Positions 1 through 11,511 of a stretch of 64,000 bases of DNA are shown in pieces. Where the stretch lies: contig QUOL01000001.1 in assembly GCA_009761415.1 (NCBI GenBank), positions 2,852,001 to 2,916,000 of the forward strand, given 5' to 3'. The position numbers and the translations under genes are program-made. Position 1 is the stretch's first letter. Every line of letters starts with the position of its first letter. The notes beneath the pieces are model-generated. The model searched no databases. It had not been told where the DNA came from and worked only from the letters and a program-made list of their open reading frames with translations. Origin of the DNA: Sarcomyxa edulis (taxonomy: Eukaryota > Basidiomycota > Agaricomycetes > Agaricales > Mycenaceae).

Positions 1-337
1 TCTTCGTCTTCAGCTTCCCGCTTCCGTTTCGAACTCAATTTCCGTCTAGCAATGATTTCATCAACGGATATAGGTTCCTGTTATTGCACTTTATGAGTTT
101 CGATCATTCTTAGAGAAAGAAAGGGAAAGGCTCTACCGGTTTTGTACCCTTCTTGACAAAGTCCTGAAGGTTATTCTGCTGGCCCGGAATATCGATGTAT
201 GGGTCGCCAGAAACATCGAAAACAAATTCAGGGTTCAGGTCGACGTCCTCTTGAAGTTTAGACTTGGAAGTCTTTGCGAGTTTGGGAGGAGATATGTCTT
301 CCGTATCAGAGTCAATTGTCATGACATAGTCAGCCAT
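1..337 (-). CDS. DRS1: Drs1/DDX27-type DEAD-box RNA helicase, N-terminal part only
   Basis: This is the 5' end of a gene that runs off the left edge of the window. Two exons are visible, 137..337 and 1..77, with a 59 bp GT-AG intron at 78..136; the phases agree. The visible protein starts MADYVMTIDSDTED, contains LNPEFVFDVSGD, and continues after the intron as EPISVDEIIARRKL followed by a basic KRKRE stretch. That pattern (acidic start, 'NPEF.FD.SGD', 'VD.IIARR') is how I remember the N-terminal extension of fungal Drs1, a nucleolar helicase needed for 60S ribosomal subunit assembly. The helicase core lies outside the window, so the call rests on the N-terminus alone. It is separated by about 160 bp from the DPB4 stop codon. 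Confidence 0.7.
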
Positions 338-494
338 GATGGGCCTTGGTGAGGCGTGGGCGTTGAGAGAAAGAGCGAGGAGAGGTAGTTACAAGGACTT
401 GGACAGGGAAATTGAATTCGAAATTTTTGAAAATGTCGCACGTGATGAGCCGACGCGTAAATTATGGGTATAGCAATGCTCTGACTAGTACAAA

Positions 495-1511
495 TTATTC
501 AACGGTATGAGGTGTACCAGTAGCAGAATCTAATTCATCAAGCTCCATTCCATCTTCCCGAAGCGCTACTTCTTTCGCAGGTCCAGTGTTCACATCCCGA
601 GGGATATCAACATCCTCACCTTCCTCTTCCTCTTCCTCTGCCTCCCAGGACCTATTCGTATTAGCAGTCACGTTCTCTTCATCAACTTCCATAGCTCCTG
701 TCGACACTGATGCAAAAACATGTGGCGGGCTAGTAGCATTGAGAGGCATAGTCGTAAACGGCGGCGGCAAGTTACTAGGCACGATCATCGTCTTCTCTCG
801 TTCTTTGCCTTTCGATTTTGATGCCGCGGATACAGAGGTAGGAGCTGAGGCAGTTGACACAGATTTACCTTTGTGGGCGGCAGAGGCTGCGCTGATGTTC
901 GCACTCCCTTTCATGCTTTTATCGTTTTTAGCCAGTTCGCGGTAAGCTGATACGAGAAATGGAGTCAACAAGGCATATCAACCTCCCAGTCATAATGGAA
1001 ACTGAATCACCTTGTAGATCCGCTTGTAACACACCAACAAGATCACCAAATTGGATCATCTCCAGTGCCTTGAAGACGTCTGACGCAGATATGCTCTTGT
1101 GTTGTTTGGACAGCGCGACGTCGTGTGCTCTTGACATGAGACATAAATACGACTTCGGAGAGAAGGGATTATGAGTGCAAACTCACGTCGCCGCTACAAA
1201 TATACTCTTTCAGCATACAATAAATGCGTCTTGCGATAGAACGTACCTAGATAATTAATGAATACTGTCGAACCCTTCTGTAGGGATAGAACCGTCTCCT
1301 TCTGGAGTTTGACATTATCTGGGACCTGTGATTTTGAGTCAATGTATGCATGAGTATGTCGCCCGAAGGGAGATCTGGGCATGCATACCGATGCTTTGGC
1401 AAGTCTCTGAACTACAGTCCTCGGAAGTTCAAAGTTCTCTATACCTTCCGTAACGAGATCTTGTTGGGCTTGAGCAGAGATTGGACCTATGTTAATTTCT
1501 TTGCGTGGCAT
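495..1511 (-). CDS. DPB4: DNA polymerase epsilon / CHRAC histone-fold subunit Dpb4 (POLE3-like)
   Basis: The gene has five exons: 1389..1511, 1247..1325, 1187..1193, 1011..1129 and 495..946, which give 259 residues. The N-terminal half is a histone fold: a 'FELPRTVVQRLAKAS' helix, then 'KETVLSLQKGSTVFINYLAATAHD', then 'KSISASDVFKALE', as in POLE3/Dpb4. The family pairs with Dpb3/POLE4 in DNA polymerase epsilon and in ISWI-type (CHRAC) remodelers and acts in the nucleus. The C-terminal half is low-complexity, with a Lys/Ser part and an acidic run (EEEEEEGED) typical of fungal members. The third exon is only 7 nt and is needed to keep the phase and to restore the conserved 'LAATAHD'. The start codon gives MPRKEINIG directly before the fold. 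Confidence 0.9.
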
Positions 1512-1774
1512 GACTGGAGACCCGGGGATTCAAACTCTGAATATCTGAATCTGAAGCTAGTGAGAAACAGAAGAGGAACCCGGTAAGAGCAACATTCGGT
1601 TTAACGCCTTTGCCAAGCATAAGCAAATATGGACCCCTACAAGTCTGCAAGTCTCCATCCAATAGACACATGTTCAGAAAAGTATATCTTCATGGTTATA
1701 ATACAGTGTGTATATACAGGATATTCCAAGAATTATAATATATGATGGGCTAGATAGACCGATCCGAGCAATCC

Positions 1775-4700
1775 TCACTCAACATCCTCTCCCAACATCT
1801 TCGCTAAAGCCTCGTTGCCTTCATCCACAGGTGCGTGATAGACAGCAAAAGCAGCCTTCTTCCCGTTGATCTGTCTATCAGACAACACACCACCACTCTC
1901 TCCATCGTCACCCACTGGAATTTCACCAGCAGACGTCCAACCCTTCCCTCTATTCGCAAAGACCTCCGGTCGACGATCTAAGAGCATCTCTAGGTCCTCA
2001 TCACTCAAGACACTCGCTTTACCCGCCGCAGTATTCGGCACGACGTCGATTTTCTCGCCTTCGAGTTCTAGCAACGACGCTGCCATCTCTGCCATAGTTC
2101 CAGGCTTGTGCTGGCCAGGAACGGCTGAAGGCATCTTGAACTTCCCTACTTTCACGTCAATCATCAGTTCTAATGACGGAGAGGAGGGTATATACCTTTG
2201 GCAATGACCAAAGCCTCCAACTTTCGTTTCTCCGTCGCTCGTTGCATAATCTTTGTCTCGATCGTATGAGCACTGACCAGCCGGAATATCAGTACAGGTT
2301 TCGTCTGTCCTATCCGGTGAGCACGATCTTGAGCTTGAGCGTCCATTTGTGGGTTCTAAAGCCATCTTAAATCAGCAGAACCCTTATGAGTGAGCTCGCT
2401 AGACGCACCCAATCTTGATCGTAGAATATCACCGTATCAGCGGCTACCAAGTTTATCCCAAGGCCACCTGCCCTAGTGCTCAACAAGAACAGACAAGGCG
2501 CATCCGGTGCGTTCCCTCCATTCTGGAACCGTTTCATTTCCTCTCGTCTATCAAGAGGGGCTGTCGAACCGTCAATTCGGCAAATCTTGTAGCCTTTGTA
2601 TTCGGATGCCCAATCCTGTAAATTCAGAGTGGGAATTTCGCTTTAGGAAGGAAAAACATGGTAGGAGAAAAAACGGGTCACCTCAATGATATCAAGCATA
2701 GTAGTGAACTGGCTGAACAACAAGACTTTGTGCTTCCGTTTGAATAATTCGGCGAGCAATCGATCGAGGACCATCATCTTCCCGCTTACATTCACCAATT
2801 CTTCGTTCAAAACTGGCTGACGCGTATTCGGGTCCAATGGCCAGTCGAACAGGAAGGGATGTGAGCATACTTTACGGAGCTGCATTACGGTGTTTTGAAG
2901 CTTCATGTTGTTGACTTGTTTCACTGTGAAATTTGGGCGTCAGTAGACGGTATGAGGCCAGAAATTGAAGACTCACATGTAGTTTTATATTGATGCTGCC
3001 GTCCGATTTCCTCTATATCGTCCTTCTTCTCCGCATCATTCGTATCCAACTCGCCTTTCTCTAGCATCTCGAAATATTCGTCGTCATCGCCGTCCACTGC
3101 ATAACTCTTTCGCTTCCCCTTCCCCTTCCCCTTCCCTTTACCACCACTCCTCAACCTTCTCGGACCATTGAGATCTTTCTTCGCAGTTTGAGTCTTCTTA
3201 CTCTCATCGCCTATTAGATGGGCGCGTAACCCTCCTCGCAGCACGCTATCATATACCTCCCTCTGCCTCACTGTCAACGGAGCATAGAGCACATACTCCT
3301 TCTTGGGGGGCAAATTCGACTCGACATCGACCTTCAACCGACGCAACAGGAAAGGCTTGAGAATTGCATGAAGGCTGCTGACAATCTCAGAAGACTTGTC
3401 GGAGCCTATGCTTGACTGCATTGTAGGTAAATTGAACCTTCAGGCGCGAAATGACAGTCCGGGGTCAGTCTGATACGCAAAAATGGAGTCGGCAGATGCT
3501 ACGCACCATTCTTGGAAAGAGTCGACATCGTTAAAAAGATCAGGAAGTATGAAGTTCAAGAGAGACCAAAGTTCTGCCAAGTTGTTCTAGTATCATGTCA
3601 ATAAAGGACGAATAACATGAATCGCAACTCTTACATGCAGTGGCGTCCCCGTAAGAATCATACGACTGGCTGAGGAATACTTTTTGATCTCCCTCATCAG
3701 CTTACAATCAAGGTTCTTCAGACGGTGGCCCTCGTCTACGACAATGTATCCCCAATCGTACGCAGCGAGGTGGATGCGGTCTTTCATTATGATTTCGTAT
3801 GTTGTGAGGATCACCGGGAATGATAATTCCTCCTCTGAAGGCTCTTCAGATTTCGAAGGTTTGTCGTCGGAATCCTCAGTGGCTTGAACGTCTCCAGAAG
3901 GGCCATTCTCATCGACTTCCATTCCTTCATCATCGATTTCAGCTTTGACGGATTCCTTCTCGTCGATCTCGACTACTTCCTCTTCCGCGTCCTTCGCAAA
4001 ACGGCTGCTCCTTCGCGGACCTTGCCCAACATTCTTTTTGATTTTGGTCTTGGTGTAGGCGGGGGCCTTGGGTCGTGTCTTCCCCTTTCCTTGACCCTTC
4101 GCCTTGGTCTTCGATTCTTGATCGCCCTTGTTGTTGTCATTCGTGGACGAAACGGAATCTTTTTTAGATGTGTTTTCGGTGGGCGGGCGCATGACAGTGC
4201 GTCGTAATTCCGCTCGTTCAGCCGGTGTCCCGTGGTACATACACACAGGAATCTGGTGGCAACTTGTCAGTCATGCCACAACAAAGGATCGCGAACACTC
4301 GATGATCACCGTTGGAGCAAACTTTGCGTACTCGTCGACCCAATTATGCAGAACGCTAAGTGGACACACTATCAGGAAAGGCTTTGAGACTTTCTGCTCT
4401 CTGAAATAGGCGCTGAACGCAATAGTCTGAAGCGTCTGGAAATTATGGATGAGGAAGTAATGCTATCTCAGATCTTCTGAAGCAAGACATACCTTTCCAA
4501 GGCCCATCTCGTCGGCTTACACCAGTCATCAACATCAGGAAACGTCAGTCAAAACAAGCAAAGCACACACCTAAAATCCCTGATATCCCATTCTGATCAA
4601 GAGAAACCATCCACTGCAAGCCTTCTAGCTGATAGTTCTTCAGCTTGGCGCCAGTCACGAGTTTGGGTTGTGGAAAGATTGGCGGGTCGTCCTCATCCAA

Positions 4701-5212
4701 TTCCTGGACATGGTCATCGTCGATCTTCTGGCGTTTATATGCTCCTACATCGCTATCATCGTCGGAATCAGTATCTTCAAGGCGTTGACGCTTTCTTGTT
4801 CTCAGGTTTGCCCGCCGACGCGTTGTTTTCCGAGGGGACGCGACGCTTTTACGAGCAGACGCGTTCCGCCGACGTTCTCGTTCTTCTTGCTGCCTCGCCT
4901 TGTCCTCGTCCATTCTAGCTTTCAGGATACGCGAGTATACGGCTGATTTCTCCAGCACGTACTTCAGGCGGGCAAAACGTTTTTCGGCGTCCTGTGTAGT
5001 AATATCAGTAACGACGCGTCTAAATCTCACGACTATTCTCATACCTGCTCTTCAATTGAGATGGGCCTACTGGGAGAAGACTAAGAGGATACAAGTCAGA
5101 GTCTCGATGGGACACTGCTGACGCGACTGCCACTCACGTCGCGTTCTATCAAGTCCGAGTCTTCATCTGGTGGTGGCGAGGATGGAGCCGTGCTCGCCGG
5201 CTCAGAAGACAT
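1775..5212 (-). CDS. IRC5: SNF2-family chromatin remodeling ATPase, Irc5/HELLS (LSH) type
   Basis: This is a multi-exon gene starting with [12 protein letters not shown] at 5212. All SNF2 landmarks are present in order: an N-terminal coiled, basic region ([14 protein letters not shown]); '[31 protein letters not shown]' (motif I, spliced across 4500-4560); '[13 protein letters not shown]'-type context; DEGH (motif II, near 3740); 'LTGTPLH'; '[14 protein letters not shown]' (helicase C); and '[17 protein letters not shown]' (motif VI, near 2300). The block 'MVSL..NGISGILADEMG' and the HGTP..RAELR segment fit the HELLS/Irc5/MUS-30 branch, which supports DNA methylation in animals and genome stability or cohesin loading in fungi. 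A long charged insertion (about 110 residues; [15 protein letters not shown] then an acidic stretch) sits between motifs Ia and II. A second Lys/Gly-rich insertion lies near 3110-3180. Other exon borders were not all fixed. Confidence 0.88.
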
Positions 5213-5735
5213 GTTGAATGGGGTTGGAGGTGGAGAAACAGAACTCGAGAGCATGGGTATTACTGACGCGGACGATGAGAGTAGGTATCAAGAAAAATAG
5301 AAGTCGCGGAAATATTTGACTCTAAGTGGATATCAACATATACAAATTTCTAAGGTGTGCTCAAAGGATCTCCCAATACTGATATGTAGTAGACAAACGT
5401 TGCAAGTTGCGTCTGATCACAAGTAATATTGAATGTTTTAAGTGTTTTTGGTAATATAGTAGGGCGGGAGGATGATGGTATGGCGTGGTCCGGAGGGTGT
5501 TGGGCGTCGAGTCTTGATCCTTGAGCGTATCGCATGTACTGTGCCACTTTCGTTGGACAAGGAAATATGCGTATACAGATAAGCAGCGACGTCGAGTAAC
5601 AAATACTGGTGGCAAAGATATGTGCAAAGGGTATCTGGACGTGAGGGGCATCAACAAGGGTAAAAAGGGACATAATGAAGTTCATGCAAATGGTCGTTAT
5701 TCCGATATATCAATGCAGAGAGAATAGAGGCTTTA
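5213..5735. other. Intergenic stretch between the RasGEF stop and the remodeler start
   Basis: About 520 bp lie between the end of the RasGEF gene and the start of the SNF2 gene, both on the minus strand. It should hold the remodeler promoter near 5213-5340 and the RasGEF 3' UTR. Small open frames here show no family features. I see no repeat or RNA gene. Confidence 0.5.
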
Positions 5736-8700
5736 TTACCAGAAAAATAGCTTGCGTATGATGGCTTGATTCGGAGCGTTTATCAGGTTGATTCCTTCAC
5801 GATGAGGCGGTCGCTGAACATCGTATTCATCGTCCAGGGGAGTCATGCGTGTTTTTTGCATCTAGACAATTGTGGGGGTAGTCAGCACGAAGATACCGGA
5901 TACACGACGTTGTGGAAAACCAGCCTGGTCATTCATAACATTCCTCTCCCAGATAAGGTTGCTTATGTTGAGCCTTTCAGGAAAGTCGTAATCTTTTGAA
6001 GTTCGGCACTGGATTTGGCACTGCGTGGTGATGGTGATAAACTTGCCAAGCATGTTGAATTTTGCCCAATGAATTTTCGTAGGATCCTCAGCATGAGCGT
6101 CTGGATTGCCCTCGTCCGCCCGAATTAGATCGGACCCGTGAATCTCCCTGAACCCAGTGGCATAAGTTGCGATAACGCCATTAAACATGAACAAAACTCA
6201 CAGAGCGGGGATACAGGCGCCTTTTGAGTTTCTGAGGGCTAGACGATAGGCTCGATGTGCACCTCTTTGTTGCAAGAGGACATCCCAGGATTGCAGATTC
6301 TTGGCGTGATCAGGTGACCTAAATTTAAACAGGTCTCCGCTCTGGTCGCCTTCGAAAGTAGAAAGCGTGATTCCTGCCACGAACGCCCGGAGCGCAGAGT
6401 AGTTGTTGAGCGCACGTAATCGTTGAGCTACTTCCACAAACTTCTCCATTTGCTTAGCACGCGCTTTAGGTTTGTCGTGACATAGGATGAGGGAGGCGAC
6501 CCTATGAGGATGATTTTAGCGCAGGACTAGGACCACTTCTGAATCTAGCAACATACCAATCGGCGAGATGGTTGGATGCAACGTTGAAACGGATGATCCT
6601 GTCTGTTCGGGGGTCCCTTTTAGCACTGGAACCGAAGGTGTATTGTAGCCACTGTCTCGGCTGCAAGGCGAATTAGCGGCCAAGGGAAAATCGGGGACGG
6701 TACCATGTCTCACCTCGATATCCAGAAATAATTTGGCTTCCACCCTAGTTACTTCTTGAGCAATCTCTTCAACATCCAGGTTATTCACCTCCCGAGCTAT
6801 TTTGACTAAATCTGAGAGGAACGCTTTGGATGACCCGTTGGATTGGTCCGTCTGTCCAGAGCTAAGCAGTGATATTGGTCCAGGTGCAGAAAGGACCCTT
6901 GTACTGAGGGTCTGACTAGACTTTCGTCCGTTCGATTTGAGAGATGGAGGATTAGACTTCTCCTGTAACGAAATCGGAGAATGAGTGCTATCTGTCAGTG
7001 AGTCAACCTCGGAGATAGGGTCCCTATCCTCTTCATCGTCAAGAAGGCTGTAAGAATCGTCGCTTTCGTCTGCAGGATGGTCTACTTTGAGGGCCCAGGC
7101 AGCATCCTTGTCCACTAGACTGGGAATCATCTCGAGGAAAGGCAGAAAATCAGATCCATAATGAAGGAGGTAGGTCTTCGAGATGATGGATCGAATCAGA
7201 GCAGCTAAAGCGTCGCTGGCACCTTGGACTCGGAAATCGTACGGATAGTCTCTAATCCAAAGCTCTAGAAGGTGACAAATTCTGTAGACAGTCTGAGACT
7301 ACGACGATGGCACACAATAAAGAAATACTCGTACCTCATCTGTGCAAAGCAAGCAAACATAGGATCACCAGAAGGGTTATCTAGCTGCCGCATTCGTTTC
7401 TGCATTGCCAGCAATACACTCCTAGGGCTTGCAAATCTGCGATACGTGAGAAGAAAATGTATGATGTACGCTGGATCTGGAAATTCTATGATGAATATCG
7501 ATATGACCAAAGAGCGCGACGAAAACATACCGTCTCCACTGACAGCCAGGAATAGAAGTTTATCTAGGAGCTCCTCCAATGTCGCCCATTTTTGTGTAAG
7601 TCGACTAGAGTCAATGATTATATGGCCGATCTACCATGACACTCTAAATTACTTACGGTTCTTCCTTTTTGTGCTCTGGTACATGTTCTGGCGCATCGTC
7701 GCCATCGTTATGATCGTCGTCTGGTGGTGGCAGCGGTGAAGTCGTATCATCCGAGTCCGAGTGTCCGAGATTCAGAGAACTCTGAGTCGCGTTCGTCAAC
7801 TGTCGCTCGCCGTTGCTTTTGGATTTCTCGTGCTCGGATAGCAGATCACCTGTTGAGTGCGCTCGCGTCGGAGAAACAGCCAACGGCGATGATGTTGGAA
7901 CCTGCGAGAAACGCGACATAGTTATTGGAGCTGGGGAGATTGTAGTAGCAGAAGCAGCAGATGAAGCAGCCGTTGGCGTTGAGGTCCGGGACTGTTCCCA
8001 TGGAGGAGGAGAATGCGTTAAGGCAGGAGACGCTGGGTTCCGGTAGTTATCATCGTCGCCGAGTTCGTTATGACCTGACACACAAGGTTTCAGATGCAGA
8101 GAAGTGACAATAACACTTAGAAACGCACGTCGTTGTCGGAAAATTGCTTTCAATAGCCAGGACACAGAGCGCCTTATTTTTCCTTTGCCTATTTCATCGC
8201 TTGAAACTTCCACCAGACCGACGTCATAACGCTGCAGTACTGCTACTGCCTTGAGGGGTTCAATCTGCTTGTTTAGGTCTGATTTGCATGCAAGCACCAG
8301 TGTAGGTAGCTTCATAGCACGATACCCGCCTGAAGGGCACATTGACTTGAGATTCAAAAGTTCGAGACATGAGGCAGACTTACGCAAGAGACCTTCCACT
8401 GGCCGGAATGATGCTTCGTCTGACGCGTCGTAGCAGATGATGACGCCATCCAATCGAGGTGCACCCTCTGGACATAGAGACCAATTTGAGGATAGAGGAT
8501 CTACAACCGCGGGTACTTCAATTTCAAGGACATGCAGGGGGCAATCAGGCACGTCCTCATAGCGGTCCATTTTGCCTATGCGCTCAGAATCTAGATTTGT
8601 ACCAGCGTGAACTAGAAACCGGATAGAATTCGAGGACCACATACAAGCGGAAGACGCCACTCCTTGCGTATTTGATGGAGAGAAAACGGTACTTGGTTCG

Positions 8701-9695
8701 GAAAGGCTGTGGCCTTTCAGACCTCTGCGAATGACTGCGGATTTGCCGCAGCCAGTAGTACCAACGACAGTCAATGTGACCGGCGAATGTTTGCTGAATA
8801 TGCTATGCTGTGGGGTTCTCGTTAATACGATCGCGGAATGATCATAAGAAGTTTCTGGACCTACAGTTGGTACCTGGGTATTGATGAGTATATGTCTGGG
8901 ATTAGATTGTATTCCTCCAAGGCTCCCACTACGGATCCGTCCGTTGGGGGGTATAGCGTCGAGAGAAAGGGTAGGACCGCGTCTCGGTTGTGAATAAGAG
9001 GATATGTGTGTATTTACGTTTGGTGAATCTTCGTGAGTGATGCTCATACTACTGATGCTCGAAGTCGTGCTGATAGTCTGCGATCGGGATGGGAGTGGGA
9101 GTTCTCCCCCACGAATGAGGGGTCTCCGTTGATCCTTTAAAGACGTCCGTCTAACCCCTTCGGCGACCGTGTTCAGAGGTCCATATCGTTCGGCATCCGA
9201 AAGTGCGGGGTCGTATTCATCTGCTACCGCGCTGATGCTAGATCCGCGAGTACGTCCAGAAGGCGCGTGTTGTTCGCGTTCGGGCTTCAGACCGGTAGAA
9301 AAGATGAGGCTCTTGGGAGGGTGCATGGCCGACTCTGTGTGGACTCTGTTCGGCCGTGTCGTAGTGGACGAAGACGGGGCTTCACGGCCATAGTTAACGA
9401 AAGAATCTACGGATATAGATTTACGAAGGCTTGTTGGTGGAGCAAGAGAGGAGGAAGACGGGAGAAGGTGATCAGGAGTGGGACCATCTGGATCCATGGG
9501 GGAAGATGAAGAGAGTGCGGTTGAAAAGGAGTCTTGGGAAGCTAGTGAAGAGGCTATGGGAGAATGCAAATAAGAGGAGGAGTCGCGATGGGAAGGAATG
9601 GAAAGAGATGTCGAGTGACTCGGGTCGGGCATCTGAATCTCCAAAGGAAGTAAAGGTGGTAGCAACGGCAAATGTTCTCCACGAGGAACCGTCAT
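5736..9695 (-). CDS. Ras guanine-nucleotide exchange factor with an internal P-loop GTPase-like domain
   Basis: The coding region runs from MTVPRGEHLP (9695) to the final exon ending 'IIRKLFFW' (stop 5736..5738). An alternative start is MPDPSHSTS about 20 codons later. The order is: a Ser/Pro-rich disordered region (residues 1 to about 300); a Ras-like nucleotide-binding domain with a P-loop GTTGCGKSA (about residue 315), 'GVIICYDASDEASF' and a 'LACKSDLNKQ' base-recognition segment; a Ser/Thr-rich linker; the RasGEF N-terminal domain (DPAYIIHFLLTYRRFASP, PMFACFAQMR); and the catalytic CDC25 domain (RLRALNNYSALRAFVAGI, 'NMLGKFI', 'DYDFPERLNISNLIW'). The family activates Ras GTPases at membranes. 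Fusion of a GTPase-like module with its own exchange domain is a fungal architecture distinct from yeast Cdc25. Several introns interrupt the 3' half; the last one ends at an acceptor just before MQKTRMTP. Confidence 0.85.
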
Positions 9696-9871
9696 TGCCA
9701 GAGAATATTATACACCCGTTATTAAAAAACCAAGAAGCAGTACAGAGGAAGCGCCAGCAAGAGAAAGAGATTCTGAGATAAAAAATTGGAGGGGAATGGG
9801 GGTATGTTGTGGGTGCAAGTGGAAGTGCCTGAGATGGTCTCGAGTCGGTCTGGCTCATCCGTCTTACCATC
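9696..9871. promoter_or_regulatory. Short divergent promoter between the RasGEF and SurE genes
   Basis: The two start codons face away from each other with only 176 bp between them, so both promoters must share this segment or lie within each other's 5' UTR. No clear TATA box is visible. Inferred from gene positions. Confidence 0.45.
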
Positions 9872-11393
9872 ATGCCCAAACCAAGGGTCTTGCTCACAGT
9901 AAGTCAACAATCTGTCTAAAGATATCTGTATTTTCACTTTTATGATCTCAATAGAACGATGATGGTCCACCATCACCCGATTCACCGTACATTTATGGCC
10001 TTTACCGTTATTTAACGGCTGAATTAGGTATGACGGACGTCCAAGTCGACGTCCAACGCACATGTTGACAATTCTAAGGCTGGGATGTCAAGGTAGTCGT
10101 GCCAAGCTCTCAGAAATCCTGGATCGGTATGCAAAGCTTTCTCTCGGATCCGTTTGACTGCTGACATGGAAGTGAGCAGGCAAGGCGTATCATATCACCG
10201 AGGTCACAAAAGGTACGTTTGTTGCAGACGTAACCATGCAATGCAACTCACCAGGTATCGACATTTTCTAGGAAGATATTACTACCCTCGGGAACCTGGT
10301 AATTTTAACTCTTTCGGCAGCCTTCTTTCAGTCCACTAAACAGTCCCAAGATGGTCTGGGTGAAACGTCCGCCGTGTCGCGTCCTCTGAAAGATGGGGAA
10401 GTAGTGAGCACTCGAACAGTATAATCTAATACTAGCATTGACGGTGTCGCAGGCAGAATGGATCCTTTTGGACGGGGTGTGTAGAATTATTCATAGCCGT
10501 CGGTCTGTTCTCATCGCGCCCGGGACATCATAGACACCTGCAACATGTGCAAATGTGGGTCTGCATAACATCTATCACGATGAAATCGATCTTCTGGTTC
10601 GTCTCAGGCCCCAGGTTTCATGGATTAGGTTGCTCTAAATTAATGATTTTGATGAATAGTTATCGGGCCCCAACCTCGGTCGGAACACATCTGGTTTGTA
10701 TGTCGCTCTGTGTCCAATGCCGTGCTGATCTTTGTGCGTTCAGCCGCGTTCGCCTTGTCTTCTGGTACTATCGGAGCCGCTTTGTCCGGTTCTTTATCCC
10801 AGAAACGGTCCATCGCAATGTCGTACGGCACAGTTCTCCGCCCGACTCCGGTAGAATTCCTACAGCCGGCGCACGTCCTGAGCTCTAAAATCATCCGCCA
10901 TCTCTGGGAAAACTGGGGAGAAGACGAAAACGGGTTAAGGAACGGCGAGGTCGACTTGTACAACGTGAATATCCCATTGGTGGAGGGACTCGTGAGTGAA
11001 GATGGGTTGAAGATCTGTTGGACCACAATCTGGCGGAACTCGTACGGGCGTTTGTTCAAAGCAGTATCCGCATCCGACGCGGTCAAGGCGCTTCCGAAAC
11101 TCCCTGTTAACCCGGCAGGGCCGGATGCACAGACGTCTGATCCAAGGAACCCGGACAGTGGCTCAGCGGAAGCAGAACAATCTGGGAACTTGCTATTCAA
11201 GTGGTCTCCAGATGTAGGTGGCCTGATAAACCCATTATTAGCTGATCTCCCCATTGGATCTGACGGATGGGCGATTCATCATGGTTGGGCAAGTGTCACC
11301 CCGCTCAGAGCTACTTTCGGAGAACCTGCGACAAATGCGTTGAGTGCAGAGACGGGTAATATCGAAGGTAAAATGTGGAAGCTGAAATTGTAG
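9872..11393 (+). CDS. SurE-type acid phosphatase / 5'-nucleotidase
   Basis: Ten exons can be joined in phase: 9872..9898, 9955..10027, 10079..10126, 10180..10212, 10272..10298, 10351..10403, 10453..10476, 10534..10596, 10660..10693 and 10744..11393, giving 343 residues. The join restores the SurE core: LLTNDDGPPSPDSPYI (metal-binding Asp-Asp), WDVKVVVPSSQKSWIGKAY, GRYYYP, 'EWILLDGTPATCANVGLHN', 'LLLSGPNLGRNTS' and 'AAFALSSGTIGAALSG'. SurE proteins are metal-dependent nucleotidases or acid phosphatases. In yeast the domain is fused to a tubulin-tyrosine-ligase domain in Pby1; here the protein ends without one. The first nine exons are 24-73 nt, so gene finders would probably miss the N-terminal half and start at an internal ATG near 10710. 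Substrate unknown. Confidence 0.88.
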
Positions 11394-11511
11394 AGCCTAG
11401 TAACTCATCATCCGAAAATCTAACGAGATATCAACCGCTCAATCTGTCATTAACGTCGTCTAAGTACGTTCGTGGGTCCGTAGATAGTTACGTGGCATCG
11501 TAAGTCCATAT

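Noticed and set aside
10299..10320. A 22 nt intron or a frameshift in the SurE gene
   Set aside because: Using the acceptor CCCAAG at 10,350 gives a normal 52 bp intron and the expected residues REP-DGLGE, so no anomaly is needed.
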